In this document: piece by piece, positions 26,615-35,478 of the stretch
Numbering within the stretch: the first letter of the stretch is position 1
Layout: every line of letters starts with the position of its first letter
Source: CAILZL01 sp035548495
GTDB taxonomy: Bacteria; Pseudomonadota; Gammaproteobacteria; Steroidobacterales; Steroidobacteraceae
Reading direction: 5' to 3'
DNA length: 64,000 bases
Assembly: GCA_035548495.1 (NCBI GenBank)
Contig: DASZSV010000051.1
Coordinates: 44,140 to 108,139, forward strand
Translations under genes and position numbers: made by a program
The notes under the pieces: model-generated
The model's database searches: none
Seen by the model: the letters and a program-made list of their open reading frames with translations, nothing else
Told to the model about the DNA's origin: nothing

Positions 26615-27145
26615 ATGAAGTACCACGACACATACTCGCCTGATGAAGAACAGGATGAAGGTCCCAGCAAAAGCGCGCTGAAACGCCAGAGTACTGAACT
26701 GCAACGACTGGGTGAATCCTTGATCGAACTTTCTCCGGCCGAGCTCGACGAGTTGCAATTGCCGGAAAAACTGCGCGATGCGGTGGACATCGCCAAGCGC
26801 ATCACCGCCAACGGCGGACTGTATCGCCAGAAACAATTCATTGGCAAGTTGATGCGCAAAATCGATGCTGAACCCATCCGCCTTGCGCTCGAAGCAAAAA
26901 AGCAGGCGCAACGTACGCAGGTATTGCGCTTGCGGCGCGTTGAACAATGGCGTGATCGTTTATTGAATGAACCGGCTGCGCTGGCCGGTTTCGCTGCTGA
27001 ATTTCCGGCAGTGGATGAAAAACAGGTGCAACGACTGATTGCACGCGCCCGCCACGAACGCGACCACCAGCACACCCCTGCTGCAGCGCGTGAATTGTTC
27101 CGCGTGCTGCGCGATGCACTGGATCAACCCGAGGAAAATGAATAA
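26615..27145 (+). CDS. darP: ribosome-associated protein YjgA (DarP)
   Basis: DarP (YjgA, DUF615) associates with the 50S subunit during late assembly. The 176-residue all-helical protein has PSKSALKRQSTELQRLGESLIELSPAELDELQLPEKLRDAV, and GGLYRQKQFIGKLMRKIDAEPI, the family core. The acidic start and basic middle are typical. It is divergent from pmbA, the arrangement known from E. coli. Confidence 0.95.
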   Translation: MKYHDTYSPDEEQDEGPSKSALKRQSTELQRLGESLIELSPAELDELQLPEKLRDAVDIAKRITANGGLYRQKQFIGKLMRKIDAEPIRLALEAKKQAQRTQVLRLRRVEQWRDRLLNEPAALAGFAAEFPAVDEKQVQRLIARARHERDHQHTPAAARELFRVLRDALDQPEENE

Positions 27146-27225
27146 CCCCGCCGCCACCGCATATTTGCTGGTCTTTTGCCGGAGTTCATCGGTAAACTAC
27201 ACGTTTCCGGCCTGACAATCGCCTT

Positions 27226-27738
27226 ATGAATACTGCAAGCACATCGCCGCTCGTGGGCATCATCATGGGATCGAGTTCCGACTGGGACACCATGCAATCG
27301 GCAGCGGACACCCTCAATGAATTGAATATTCCACATGAAATAAAAGTGGTCTCTGCACATCGCACACCGGACTTGCTGTTTGAATATGCCAGCACAGCAC
27401 GCGCACGCGGCGTGGAAGTCATCATTGCCGGCGCCGGCGGCGCAGCGCATCTGCCCGGCATGACGGCAGCCAAAACATCTTTGCCGGTACTGGGTGTGCC
27501 CGTGCAATCAAAAGCACTTAATGGCATGGATTCGCTGCTGTCCATTGCACAGATGCCTGCAGGCATTCCGGTGGGCACGCTTGCCATTGGCAAATCAGGT
27601 GCAATCAACGCCGCATTGCTGGCTGCATCCATACTGGCGAACAAGTATCCGGCCATTCATGATGCACTGACGCGTTTTCGCACGGCGCAGACTGAACGCG
27701 TGCTGTCGCAACCCGATCCACGCACGCCTGCAGTGTGA
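27226..27738 (+). CDS. purE: N5-carboxyaminoimidazole ribonucleotide mutase PurE
   Basis: Class I PurE converts N5-CAIR, made by PurK, to CAIR. Length 170 residues with GIIMGSSSDWDTMQSAADTLNELNIPHEIKVVSAHRTPD, IIAGAGGAAHLPGM and QMPAGIPVGTLAIG, the complete active-site set. Adjacent purK confirms the two-step bacterial route. Confidence 0.98.
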   Translation: MNTASTSPLVGIIMGSSSDWDTMQSAADTLNELNIPHEIKVVSAHRTPDLLFEYASTARARGVEVIIAGAGGAAHLPGMTAAKTSLPVLGVPVQSKALNGMDSLLSIAQMPAGIPVGTLAIGKSGAINAALLAASILANKYPAIHDALTRFRTAQTERVLSQPDPRTPAV

Positions 27739-27803
27739 TGCCGGTTATACGGATTGCGCGTGCAGATGGCACTTTGACAACACCTTGATGACACCTTGAT
27801 GAC

Positions 27804-28892
27804 ATGAAGATTGGCATTATCGGCGCCGGACAATTAGGACGCATGATGGCACTGGCGGGTTATCCGCTGGGACTGCGTTTCACCATGCTGGATCCCAATG
27901 TCGATGCATCCGGTGCGCAGGTCAGTGATTGCATCCAGGCAAGTTACGATGATGCCAGTGCATTGCAACAGCTTGCCGGTGCGGTTGACGTCGTCACCTT
28001 TGATGTGGAGAACGTACCGGTCGAAGCCGTGGCGCCCATTGCACAACGCAAACCGTTTTATCCTCCCGTGGCTGCACTCGCTGCCTCGCAGGATCGCCTG
28101 ATCGAAAAAAACCAGTTCCGCGCGCTCGGCATTCCCACGCCGGAATATCGCGCGGTTGATTCACTGCATGATCTGCAACAGGCAGTAAAGGATATTGGTC
28201 TGCCCGGCATTCTGAAAACGCGCCGCATGGGTTATGACGGCCGCGGACAATTCAGGATCAAACATCAACGCGATGTGGACGCTGCATGGCAGACATTGTC
28301 ATCGCATGGCATCAGCCTGATCTATGAAACCTTCGTGCCCTTCTCGCGAGAAGTGTCCATCATCGGCGCACGTAACACAGCAGGTGAAGTCGCGATATAT
28401 CCGCTGACCGCCAATGTGCATCGCCACGGCATCCTGCATCACAGTATTGCGCCGTATCGTCATGCCTCGTTGCAGCGGCAGGCCGAAACCCATCTCAAAC
28501 GCGTCTTCAAGCAGTTTAATTATGTCGGTGTGCTCACCATCGAATTTTTTGTATTGAACGGCAAATTGCTTGCGAATGAAATGGCGCCGCGGGTTCACAA
28601 CTCCGGACACTGGACCATTGAAGGCGCTGACAGCAGCCAGTTTGAAAATCATGTGCGCGCCATCTGCGGACTGCCTCTGGGCAGCACAGCACCACGTGGT
28701 CATGCCGCAATGGTGAACTTCATCGGCACACTTCCAGAAACCGCTGCCTTGCTGAAAATGCCCGGCGTGCACTTCCATCATTATGGCAAGGAACCGCGCC
28801 CGGCTCGCAAACTCGGCCATGCAACCGTAGTGGCCAGCAGTGCAGCGAAGCGCGATCATCTGCTTAAAAAGCTGCTTAAATACAGTACTTAG
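27804..28892 (+). CDS. purK: 5-(carboxyamino)imidazole ribonucleotide synthase PurK
   Basis: ATP-grasp enzyme carboxylating AIR to N5-CAIR. The 362-residue protein begins MKIGIIGAGQLGRMMALAGYPLGLRF. ATP-grasp features are ILKTRRMGYDGRGQ, YETFVPFSREVSII and LTIEFFVLNGKLLANEMAPRVHNSGHWTIE. It follows purE by 65 bases, likely one transcript. Confidence 0.98.
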   Translation: MKIGIIGAGQLGRMMALAGYPLGLRFTMLDPNVDASGAQVSDCIQASYDDASALQQLAGAVDVVTFDVENVPVEAVAPIAQRKPFYPPVAALAASQDRLIEKNQFRALGIPTPEYRAVDSLHDLQQAVKDIGLPGILKTRRMGYDGRGQFRIKHQRDVDAAWQTLSSHGISLIYETFVPFSREVSIIGARNTAGEVAIYPLTANVHRHGILHHSIAPYRHASLQRQAETHLKRVFKQFNYVGVLTIEFFVLNGKLLANEMAPRVHNSGHWTIEGADSSQFENHVRAICGLPLGSTAPRGHAAMVNFIGTLPETAALLKMPGVHFHHYGKEPRPARKLGHATVVASSAAKRDHLLKKLLKYST

Positions 28893-28998
28893 CCGTACGG
28901 CTTTGTGTCTATTGCAGTAATTTGTGCTATGGCGATACAAATAACGGTACACTGATGGCCCGTCACCGCGAGTGAACTTCAGACTGGACCCTGAACGC

Positions 28999-30309
28999 AT
29001 GTATCTTGACCTTTTCAAGCTCAATCAATTGCCGTTCCGGCTGACGCCCGATCCGGCGTTCCTGTATCTGTCGCGAAATCATGCACGCGCCAAGGCTTAC
29101 ATGGAGTCCACCATCTGGTTCACTGATGGCTTTGTCATCATCACCGGTGAAATCGGCGCCGGAAAAACCACACTGATCGAAACCTTTCTCAAGGAACTGG
29201 AAAAGGATGTCATCGTTGCGCTGGTAAAGCAGACACAACTTACACCGGTTGAATTCCTGCAGGCCGTGCTGGTGGAATTCGGCATCCAGCCTTTCCACAT
29301 GAAAAAGGTTGAATTGCTCGCGACCTTGAACAACTTTCTTGTCGAGCAATACCAGAATGGCCGGCGCGTACTGCTGGTGGTGGATGAAGCACAGAACCTG
29401 TCAACGCGCGTACTGGAAGAAGTGCGTCTGTTGTCCGGCGTGGAAACCAGCCAGGAAAAAATCCTGCGTATCATTCTGGTCGGTCAGCCCGAACTCAATC
29501 AGAAACTGGATCGTCCTGAGCTGGTACAGCTGACACAGCGTGTTCGTCTGCGCTTTCACTTAACGCCATTGTCCAAGGAAGATTCTGAACACTACATTCA
29601 GCACCGGCTTGAAGTAGCCGGCTCCGGCGGCCGGCAGATTTTCATGCCGGATACTTATCCTTTGATTTACAAGTACACCGGCGGCGTACCGCGTTTGACC
29701 AACACCTTGTGTGATACCGCGATGATGTCGGCCTTCACGAAAGACAGCGATGTTGTCACCCCGCAATTCATCCAGGCAGCGGTCAGTGAACTGGGCTGGC
29801 GCGAATACGCAGAATATTCAGCCAAGCTGCCGTCGATCAGCAATCTGTCGAGCACCAGCACACAGCAGATACTGCACATCAGCGATCAACCGGAATCAGT
29901 GTGCGGACGTTTGCTGCTGTCACGTCAGGGAGAAAACCTTGGCACGTATCCGCTCAAGACCGGCCGTTTCATTATCGGCCGCACACCTGAAAACGATTTG
30001 CAGATTGACAGCAAGTTTGTCAGCCGTCATCACGCACAGATCATCACCAACAGGGACAGCTCGGTGATTGAAGACCTCAACAGCACCAACGGCATCAGCT
30101 ACAACGGCAAACGCGTGCGGCGCCGTGTGCTGAATGACGGCGATGTGCTGCAAATCGGTGAACATGAATTGATGTACATGGAAGATCATCAGAACAAAGT
30201 GGATACAGCCGCAGATGATGCCATCCCCATGCTGTCCGACGTTTCCATGCCTGCCGGTGAAGCCGGGAAGTACAGCAAGGAAACCGCCGACAGCACCGAA
30301 GAAAAATAG
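28999..30309 (+). CDS. ExeA-type AAA ATPase with C-terminal FHA domain
   Basis: ATPase of the ExeA/GspA family. The start MYLDLFKLNQLPFRLTPDPAFLYLSRNHARA is the canonical N-terminus (GTG 28972 is an upstream alternative). Walker A is TGEIGAGKTTLIE (about 50-60), Walker B LLVVDEAQNLS (about 125-134). The C-terminal third is a forkhead-associated domain, GRFIIGRTPENDLQIDSKFVSRHHAQI..LNSTNGISYNGKRV, which binds phosphothreonine. Classical ExeA instead ends in a peptidoglycan-binding domain after a membrane segment; neither is seen here, so this is a cytoplasmic variant. No secretion or exopolysaccharide genes adjoin. Confidence 0.92.
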   Translation: MYLDLFKLNQLPFRLTPDPAFLYLSRNHARAKAYMESTIWFTDGFVIITGEIGAGKTTLIETFLKELEKDVIVALVKQTQLTPVEFLQAVLVEFGIQPFHMKKVELLATLNNFLVEQYQNGRRVLLVVDEAQNLSTRVLEEVRLLSGVETSQEKILRIILVGQPELNQKLDRPELVQLTQRVRLRFHLTPLSKEDSEHYIQHRLEVAGSGGRQIFMPDTYPLIYKYTGGVPRLTNTLCDTAMMSAFTKDSDVVTPQFIQAAVSELGWREYAEYSAKLPSISNLSSTSTQQILHISDQPESVCGRLLLSRQGENLGTYPLKTGRFIIGRTPENDLQIDSKFVSRHHAQIITNRDSSVIEDLNSTNGISYNGKRVRRRVLNDGDVLQIGEHELMYMEDHQNKVDTAADDAIPMLSDVSMPAGEAGKYSKETADSTEEK

Positions 30310-30324
30310 CGCCTTCGTATCAAC

Positions 30325-31008
30325 ATGAAGCGCATTGCACTGGTGGGCGACTACAATGACACCGTCGTCGCTCATCGCGCCATTCCCATCGCACTGCGCA
30401 TGGCAGTCGAATCACTCGGGGTTGACGTTCGCTGGGACTGGCTGCCCAGCGCCACGCTCGATTCCCCCGTTGATGCACATCTGCGTGATTATGCGGCGGC
30501 GTGGTGTGTTCCCGGCAGTCCCTACCGGAATACCCGCGGCGTTATTGATGCCATCCGTTACGCGCGTGTTCATTCGATGCCGTTTCTTGGCACCTGCGGT
30601 GGATTCCAGCATGCCGTGATGGAATATGCAGAAGCGATATGGAACATCACCGCATCACATGCTGAAACGGATGCCACAGCCGTTGATCCCGTGATTGCGC
30701 CACTGGTATGTTCATTGCTGTCAGTGAACGACGAGTTGCATTTCGAACCCGGATCCCGATTAAGAAATATCTACGGCTGCAACAGCACTCGCGAAGAATA
30801 TCAATGCCGCTATGGTTTCAACTCAGTCCATATGCATCGTTTCAACAACAGCGCGATGAAAATTGCCGCGCGTGATACGACAGGCGAGGTGCGCGCCATT
30901 GAACTGGATAATCATCCCTTCTTCATTGCCACCTTGTTTCAGCCGGAACGCGCTGCATTGAAAGATCAATTACCGCCGCTGGTTAAAGCATTTGTGGCGG
31001 CGATATGA
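30325..31008 (+). CDS. CTP synthase-like class I glutamine amidotransferase, stand-alone
   Basis: A 227-residue protein resembling the C-terminal glutaminase half of CTP synthase: RIALVGDYND at the N-terminus, WCVPGSPYRNTRG, and the nucleophile elbow FLGTCGGFQHAVMEYA (Cys91). The synthetase half is absent. The third catalytic block reads FQPER rather than the usual FHPE, so the catalytic His is Gln206; glutaminase activity is therefore doubtful, although nucleophile and Glu remain. It starts 15 bases after the FHA-ATPase gene, probably one transcript. Substrate unknown. Confidence 0.88.
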   Translation: MKRIALVGDYNDTVVAHRAIPIALRMAVESLGVDVRWDWLPSATLDSPVDAHLRDYAAAWCVPGSPYRNTRGVIDAIRYARVHSMPFLGTCGGFQHAVMEYAEAIWNITASHAETDATAVDPVIAPLVCSLLSVNDELHFEPGSRLRNIYGCNSTREEYQCRYGFNSVHMHRFNNSAMKIAARDTTGEVRAIELDNHPFFIATLFQPERAALKDQLPPLVKAFVAAI

Positions 31009-31011
31009 GAA

Positions 31012-31749
31012 TCATATCGATCCCAGCCAGTCCGGATCGGGCAACTGATGGAATGCGCTGCGCAGACTTTCGCTCCATCCCGTACGAATCATGCTGAAAT
31101 ATCTGTGATCCGAGTCAATGGACACATGCGACAGTATACGCAGTGCATCGCGCTTGATACATACCAGATCCAGCGGCAATCCCACCGACAGATTGGAACG
31201 GATGGTGGAGTCCATCGAGATCAACGCACACTTGGATGCCTTGGCAAGTCCAATGCTGCGCGTGATCACTCTATCGAGGATGGGCTTGCCATACTTAGAT
31301 TCGCCAATCTGGAAGTACGGAGTGTCGGCAGTGGCTTCGATGAAATTGCCCGCAGCATAGATATTGAACAGGCGCGGCGCCTCACCCTTGATCTGCCCGC
31401 CGAGAATGAAGTTGACATTGAAGTCGATGCCGGACTCCTGCAATGCAGCCGCATCGCGAGCATGCACGTGCCGGATTGCATCACCCACGATCTTGGCGGC
31501 CTGAAACAGGTTGGTTGCGTTCATCAGGTTGGGCGACAGATCTGCGGCAATATTTTCCTGAAGTATGCTGATCGCGGCCTGCGAGACGGCAAGATTGCCC
31601 GAGGTCATCAGTACCAGCGCACGATCACCCTGTTTTTCAAACAGCGCAATTTTCCTGAACGTGCTGATCTGATCCACACCTGCATTGGTACGCGAATCCG
31701 AAAGGAACACCAGACCATCGTCAACGGAGATGCCAACGCAATACGTCAT
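31012..31749 (-). CDS. Anbu proteasome-like peptidase
   Basis: Bacterial proteasome-related Ntn hydrolase Anbu (BPH family). The start MTYCVGISVDDGLVFLSDSRTNAGVDQISTFRK is diagnostic: Thr2 becomes the nucleophile after Met removal; upstream in-frame ATGs are not used. About 245 residues. It closes a minus-strand set with transglutaminase, alpha-E and circularly permuted ATP-grasp genes, the known Anbu neighbourhood. The set has been proposed to make and process a peptide tag or peptide product; the substrate is unknown. Confidence 0.96.
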   Translation of the reverse strand: MTYCVGISVDDGLVFLSDSRTNAGVDQISTFRKIALFEKQGDRALVLMTSGNLAVSQAAISILQENIAADLSPNLMNATNLFQAAKIVGDAIRHVHARDAAALQESGIDFNVNFILGGQIKGEAPRLFNIYAAGNFIEATADTPYFQIGESKYGKPILDRVITRSIGLAKASKCALISMDSTIRSNLSVGLPLDLVCIKRDALRILSHVSIDSDHRYFSMIRTGWSESLRSAFHQLPDPDWLGSI

Positions 31750-31830
31750 GTCAGTGCTGCGAGTAATTGGAGGTGGCGCATGGTAGTCGCTCGGCAACGA
31801 GCATGCAATTCATCCGGCCACTCATTGTGA

Positions 31831-32628
31831 TTATTGTTGTGCGGAGTGCGCAATGGTTACCGAAACGTGCATGGATTCATCGCCGCCGCCGCGACGCACG
31901 CCGCGAACCGGACAGGCTTCCATGTAGTCGCGCCCTACAGCGAGACGGCAATAACGCTGTGCGGCGATGGCTTGATGCGTGACATCCAGACTCAACCATC
32001 CTTGATCATCACCCAGCCATGCATCCACCCACGCATGGCTCGCCACTTCCCCCACATCGCCCGGATAAAAATATCCGCTGACATAGCGCGCAGGCACACC
32101 GGCAGCACGGCAACATGCAACAAAAATATGTGAATGATCCTGACAGACACCTTCGCCACGCTTGAATGCCTGCACTGCTGCATCATGAACTGCGGTAACG
32201 CCCTTGCGATATTTCACCCGCTCGCAGATGGCGTCGCACAGCGTCATCAATGCATCCCGGCCCGGTGTGTCAGTGCGCAAATACTGCCGGGCAAAGGATC
32301 GCAATTCATCATCTGCAACCGTCAACGGTGTTTCCGCAAGATATGCCAGTGGTGACAGGCGTCCTTCATCAAAGAACGATCCTTCGGGTGTTGCAATGTC
32401 AATGACACCGCGAACCTGGATGCGAATCTCGCGATGCGGTTCATCCAGCGTCAGCAGATGCACGATATTGCCATGTGCATCAATCTGCATGTTGGTGCGT
32501 CCCGGTGTATGCAATTGCCAGTGATCCACACGTTGTCCGGGATCGCGCCGCGGCGTCAGGCGCAGGCTTTGCACGCTGCGTTTCACCGGCTCGGCGTAGT
32601 GATAGGTGGTTTCATGAAACACATGCAT
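31831..32628 (-). CDS. transglutaminase-like cysteine peptidase of the Anbu cluster
   Basis: Transglutaminase-superfamily protein of 265 residues. The start MHVFHETTYHYAEPVKRSVQSLRLTPR is typical and lies just after the alpha-E stop. An N-terminal beta domain precedes the papain-like core with catalytic Cys in RGEGVCQDHSHIFVACCRAAGVPARYVSGY, His in ASHAWVDAW and the following Asp in LSLDVTH. It probably cleaves or ligates peptide bonds acting with the ATP-grasp partner. Separated from Anbu by 81 bases. Confidence 0.94.
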   Translation of the reverse strand: MHVFHETTYHYAEPVKRSVQSLRLTPRRDPGQRVDHWQLHTPGRTNMQIDAHGNIVHLLTLDEPHREIRIQVRGVIDIATPEGSFFDEGRLSPLAYLAETPLTVADDELRSFARQYLRTDTPGRDALMTLCDAICERVKYRKGVTAVHDAAVQAFKRGEGVCQDHSHIFVACCRAAGVPARYVSGYFYPGDVGEVASHAWVDAWLGDDQGWLSLDVTHQAIAAQRYCRLAVGRDYMEACPVRGVRRGGGDESMHVSVTIAHSAQQ

Positions 32629-32635
32629 TTCCACG

Positions 32636-33592
32636 TCATTCTCCGGTGGCGGATACAAGAAAATCGCGGGCCACGCGTTCACCCAGGTCCTTGATGCGAT
32701 CTATGAAACGCATCAGGTAATCGTGCAGCCCCGTCTCGAATATCTCTTCGATGCGTCCGTAGCGCAGTGCCGCCTGCAATTCTCCGGCGCGGCGTTCTGT
32801 CTCTGCAGAGTGCGCATTGCGGACATCGCACAAATGCATGTAGGCCTGCGACATGCACCGATGCAACGATCGCGGCAGGTCGCTGCGCAGGATCAGCAGT
32901 TCGGCCACACGATGCGGCGTAATCACATCGCTGTATACCTTGCGGTAGATCTCGAAGGCAGATGCTGAATGCAGCAATGCACTCCACTGATAGTAATCCG
33001 CTGCACTGTTGCTGCTGAGTTCATCTTCATCCGGCAACAGCAAGTGATACTTCACATCGAGAATGCGCGCGGTGTTGTCGGCTCGTTCAAGATAGGTGCC
33101 CAGCCAGGTGAAGTGAAATGCCTCGTCACGCAACATGGTGTTCTGCGTCACGCCATGTGCAAGATGCGAACGGAACTTCACCCACTCAAAGAAATCGCCA
33201 ATTTCAGCATCGCTGTGTTTGCGCTTGCCGATGTCGCGCATTTCCAGCCAGGTGGAATTCATGGTTTCCCACAATTCCGAAGTCAGTGTACCGCGCACTG
33301 CATGGGCATTCTCACGCGCCGCTTTCAGGCAATTGTAGATGCTCGATGGATTGTTGCGGTCGAATGCCATGAAGTTGAGCATGTTGGCCGGCGTTGCCGG
33401 TTTGTTGAGCTGCCGGAATGCGTCGATGACACCAATGATGGACAAGGTTGCGAGCCAGCTTTGTTCCACCACTTCACTGGCCTGCGGCAACAATGACATT
33501 CGATAGCTGACATCCAGCATGCGTGCGAGATTCTCGGCGCGTTCAGTGTAACGCGCCATCCAGTACAAATGATCTGCGGTGCGGCTCAGCAT
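32636..33592 (-). CDS. alpha-E domain protein (DUF403)
   Basis: All-helical alpha-E protein of 318 residues, starting MLSRTADHLYWMARYTERAENLARMLDVSYRM. Internal repeats of the helical unit are visible: TADHLYWMARYTERAENLARMLD near the N-terminus and FTWLGTYLERADNTARILDVKYHLL near residue 180. The family always neighbours circularly permuted ATP-grasp genes and is thought to support the ligase. Its ATG lies one base after the ATP-grasp stop, so translation is probably coupled. Confidence 0.94.
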   Translation of the reverse strand: MLSRTADHLYWMARYTERAENLARMLDVSYRMSLLPQASEVVEQSWLATLSIIGVIDAFRQLNKPATPANMLNFMAFDRNNPSSIYNCLKAARENAHAVRGTLTSELWETMNSTWLEMRDIGKRKHSDAEIGDFFEWVKFRSHLAHGVTQNTMLRDEAFHFTWLGTYLERADNTARILDVKYHLLLPDEDELSSNSAADYYQWSALLHSASAFEIYRKVYSDVITPHRVAELLILRSDLPRSLHRCMSQAYMHLCDVRNAHSAETERRAGELQAALRYGRIEEIFETGLHDYLMRFIDRIKDLGERVARDFLVSATGE

Positions 33593-33593
33593 C

Positions 33594-35006
33594 TCATTGC
33601 TCCAGTACCCAGGTATCCTTGGTGCCGCCACCCTGTGATGAATTCACCACCAGCGAACCTTCACGCAGTGCCACACGTGTCAGTCCACCCGGCACCATGG
33701 TGACCTGCATGCCCGACAACACGAAGGGACGCAAATCAATATGGCGTGGTGCAATACCGGATTCAACAAAGGTGGGACAGGCCGAGAGTGCCAGTGTAGG
33801 TTGTGCGATGTAGCGTTCCGGTGTGGCGATAATGCGTTCGCGAAACTTTTCAATCTGTTCCCTTGTGGATGCAGGTCCGACGAGCATGCCATAACCACCA
33901 GCGCCGTGAACTTCCTTCACCACCAGCTCTGCAAGATGTGCAAGTACATACTCGCGATCTTCCGCACGCCGCAACACATAGGTGGGTACATTGGACAACA
34001 ACGGCTCTTCGCCGAGATAGAAACGGATCATCTCCGGCACATAGGGATAAATGGACTTGTCATCGGCAACCCCGGTGCCAATGGCATTGGCAATGGTGAC
34101 ATGACCGGCGCGATAGGCATTGAGCAATCCCGGCACACCCAGCATGGAATCAGCCCGGAATGCCAGCGGGTCAAGAAAGTCATCATCAATGCGGCGGTAA
34201 ATCACATCCACACGACGCGGGCCACGCGTGGTACGCATGTATACGAATTCGTCTTCGATAAACAGATCCTGCCCTTCCACCAGTTGAATACCCATTTGCT
34301 GTGCAAGAAAAGTGTGTTCGAAATACGCACTGTTGCAGGCTCCCGGCGTAAGCAACACAACAGTGGGATCATTTACACCCGGAGGCGACACACCACGCAG
34401 ATTGTCCAGCAACAAATCCGGATAGTGTTCAACCGGCGCCACTGAATAACGTGCAAACAGTTCCGGAAACAAACGCATCATCATCTTGCGATCTTCAAGC
34501 ATGTATGAAACGCCGGAGGGCACACGCAAATTGTCTTCCAGTACATAGAACTCGCCCTGACCTGCACGTACCACATCGATACCGGCAATATGTGCATAAA
34601 TGCCGCCCGGCACGTCGATATCCTGCATTTCCGGACGATACTGCACATTGCACAACACCTGTTCCGGCGGAATGCGTCCTGCGCGAAGAATGTCTTGTGC
34701 GTGGTAGATGTCAGCGATGAATGCATTGAGCGCACGCACACGTTGCCGCAATCCGGCTGCAAGCTGATGCCATTCCGCAGCAGGAATGATGCGTGGCACG
34801 ATATCGAAGGGAATCAGCCGTTCGGTACCAGCTTCTTCTCCATAAACTGCAAAAGTAATTCCGACACGCCGGAACAGCACATCGGCTTCAGCGCGCTTTT
34901 GTGCAATGCGTTCTGCAGGTGTGGTATCCAGCCATGCAGCGAGCTCCTGATAGTGTTTGCGCACATGATGTTCTGCATCATGCATTTCATTGTATGGCGT
35001 TGTCAT
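33594..35006 (-). CDS. circularly permuted ATP-grasp protein (DUF404/407)
   Basis: Predicted amide-bond ligase of 470 residues. The start MTTPYNEMHDAEHHVRKHYQELAAWLD at 35006 is chosen over the upstream ATG 35105. Conserved segments: ERLIPFDIVPRIIPAAEWHQLAAGLRQRVRALNAFIADIYH, GQGEFYVLEDNLRVPSGVSYMLEDRKM, TPGACNSAYFEHTFLAQQMGIQLVEGQDL and VKEVHGAGGYGMLVGPAST. The nearby alpha-E, transglutaminase and Anbu genes make this the standard peptide-synthesis-like cluster. No carrier peptide gene is recognisable. Confidence 0.95.
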   Translation of the reverse strand: MTTPYNEMHDAEHHVRKHYQELAAWLDTTPAERIAQKRAEADVLFRRVGITFAVYGEEAGTERLIPFDIVPRIIPAAEWHQLAAGLRQRVRALNAFIADIYHAQDILRAGRIPPEQVLCNVQYRPEMQDIDVPGGIYAHIAGIDVVRAGQGEFYVLEDNLRVPSGVSYMLEDRKMMMRLFPELFARYSVAPVEHYPDLLLDNLRGVSPPGVNDPTVVLLTPGACNSAYFEHTFLAQQMGIQLVEGQDLFIEDEFVYMRTTRGPRRVDVIYRRIDDDFLDPLAFRADSMLGVPGLLNAYRAGHVTIANAIGTGVADDKSIYPYVPEMIRFYLGEEPLLSNVPTYVLRRAEDREYVLAHLAELVVKEVHGAGGYGMLVGPASTREQIEKFRERIIATPERYIAQPTLALSACPTFVESGIAPRHIDLRPFVLSGMQVTMVPGGLTRVALREGSLVVNSSQGGGTKDTWVLEQ

Positions 35007-35216
35007 TGCCCCACGGGTCAACTGGCTGAAAATGGTTATTGACCATGACTGAGCGAAAACTGTGCCAAACCCACACCGGTGCAAAGCCACGGAATACCGC
35101 GGCAAAATGGCTCAACAAGACATGTATGAAACTGTTTCTGCATCACTATCTGGCGGGCGCCAGTATTCATGATGCATTTTGGTGCCCCGGGTTTCTTTTC
35201 CCGGCGCCGAAAATGC

Positions 35217-35435
35217 CTATGGGTCCTTGCCAGATATAGAGTTGTTCTTCCTGCTTTGCATCTCCTCTTCAATCTGCGATTGCGGCGGCGGTGGCGGCAT
35301 GCGTCCTGAGCTCAGAAACAACACTACCCATCCCAGTGCGCTGCCTCCCTTCGAAAGTTTGTTTGATGGCTTGCGATCAACAAGCCAGACGACAAGCACA
35401 ACCAACAGAACAACCATTGCAATCAGGATTGGCAT
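35217..35435 (-). CDS. small single-span membrane protein, hypothetical
   Basis: 72 residues: a hydrophobic N-terminal helix (PILIAMVVLLVVLVVWLV) followed by a basic turn, a second weaker hydrophobic stretch (ALGWVVLFLSSG), a run of five prolines and a charged tail. It lies between the AlbA_2 gene and the ATP-grasp gene on the same strand. No family is recognised. Composition argues that it is real, but conservation is untested. Confidence 0.5.
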   Translation of the reverse strand: MPILIAMVVLLVVLVVWLVDRKPSNKLSKGGSALGWVVLFLSSGRMPPPPPQSQIEEEMQSRKNNSISGKDP

Positions 35436-35478
35436 ACGAAGTCAGTGTGATGTTACGTATCCGTGAACCAAAACGCCT

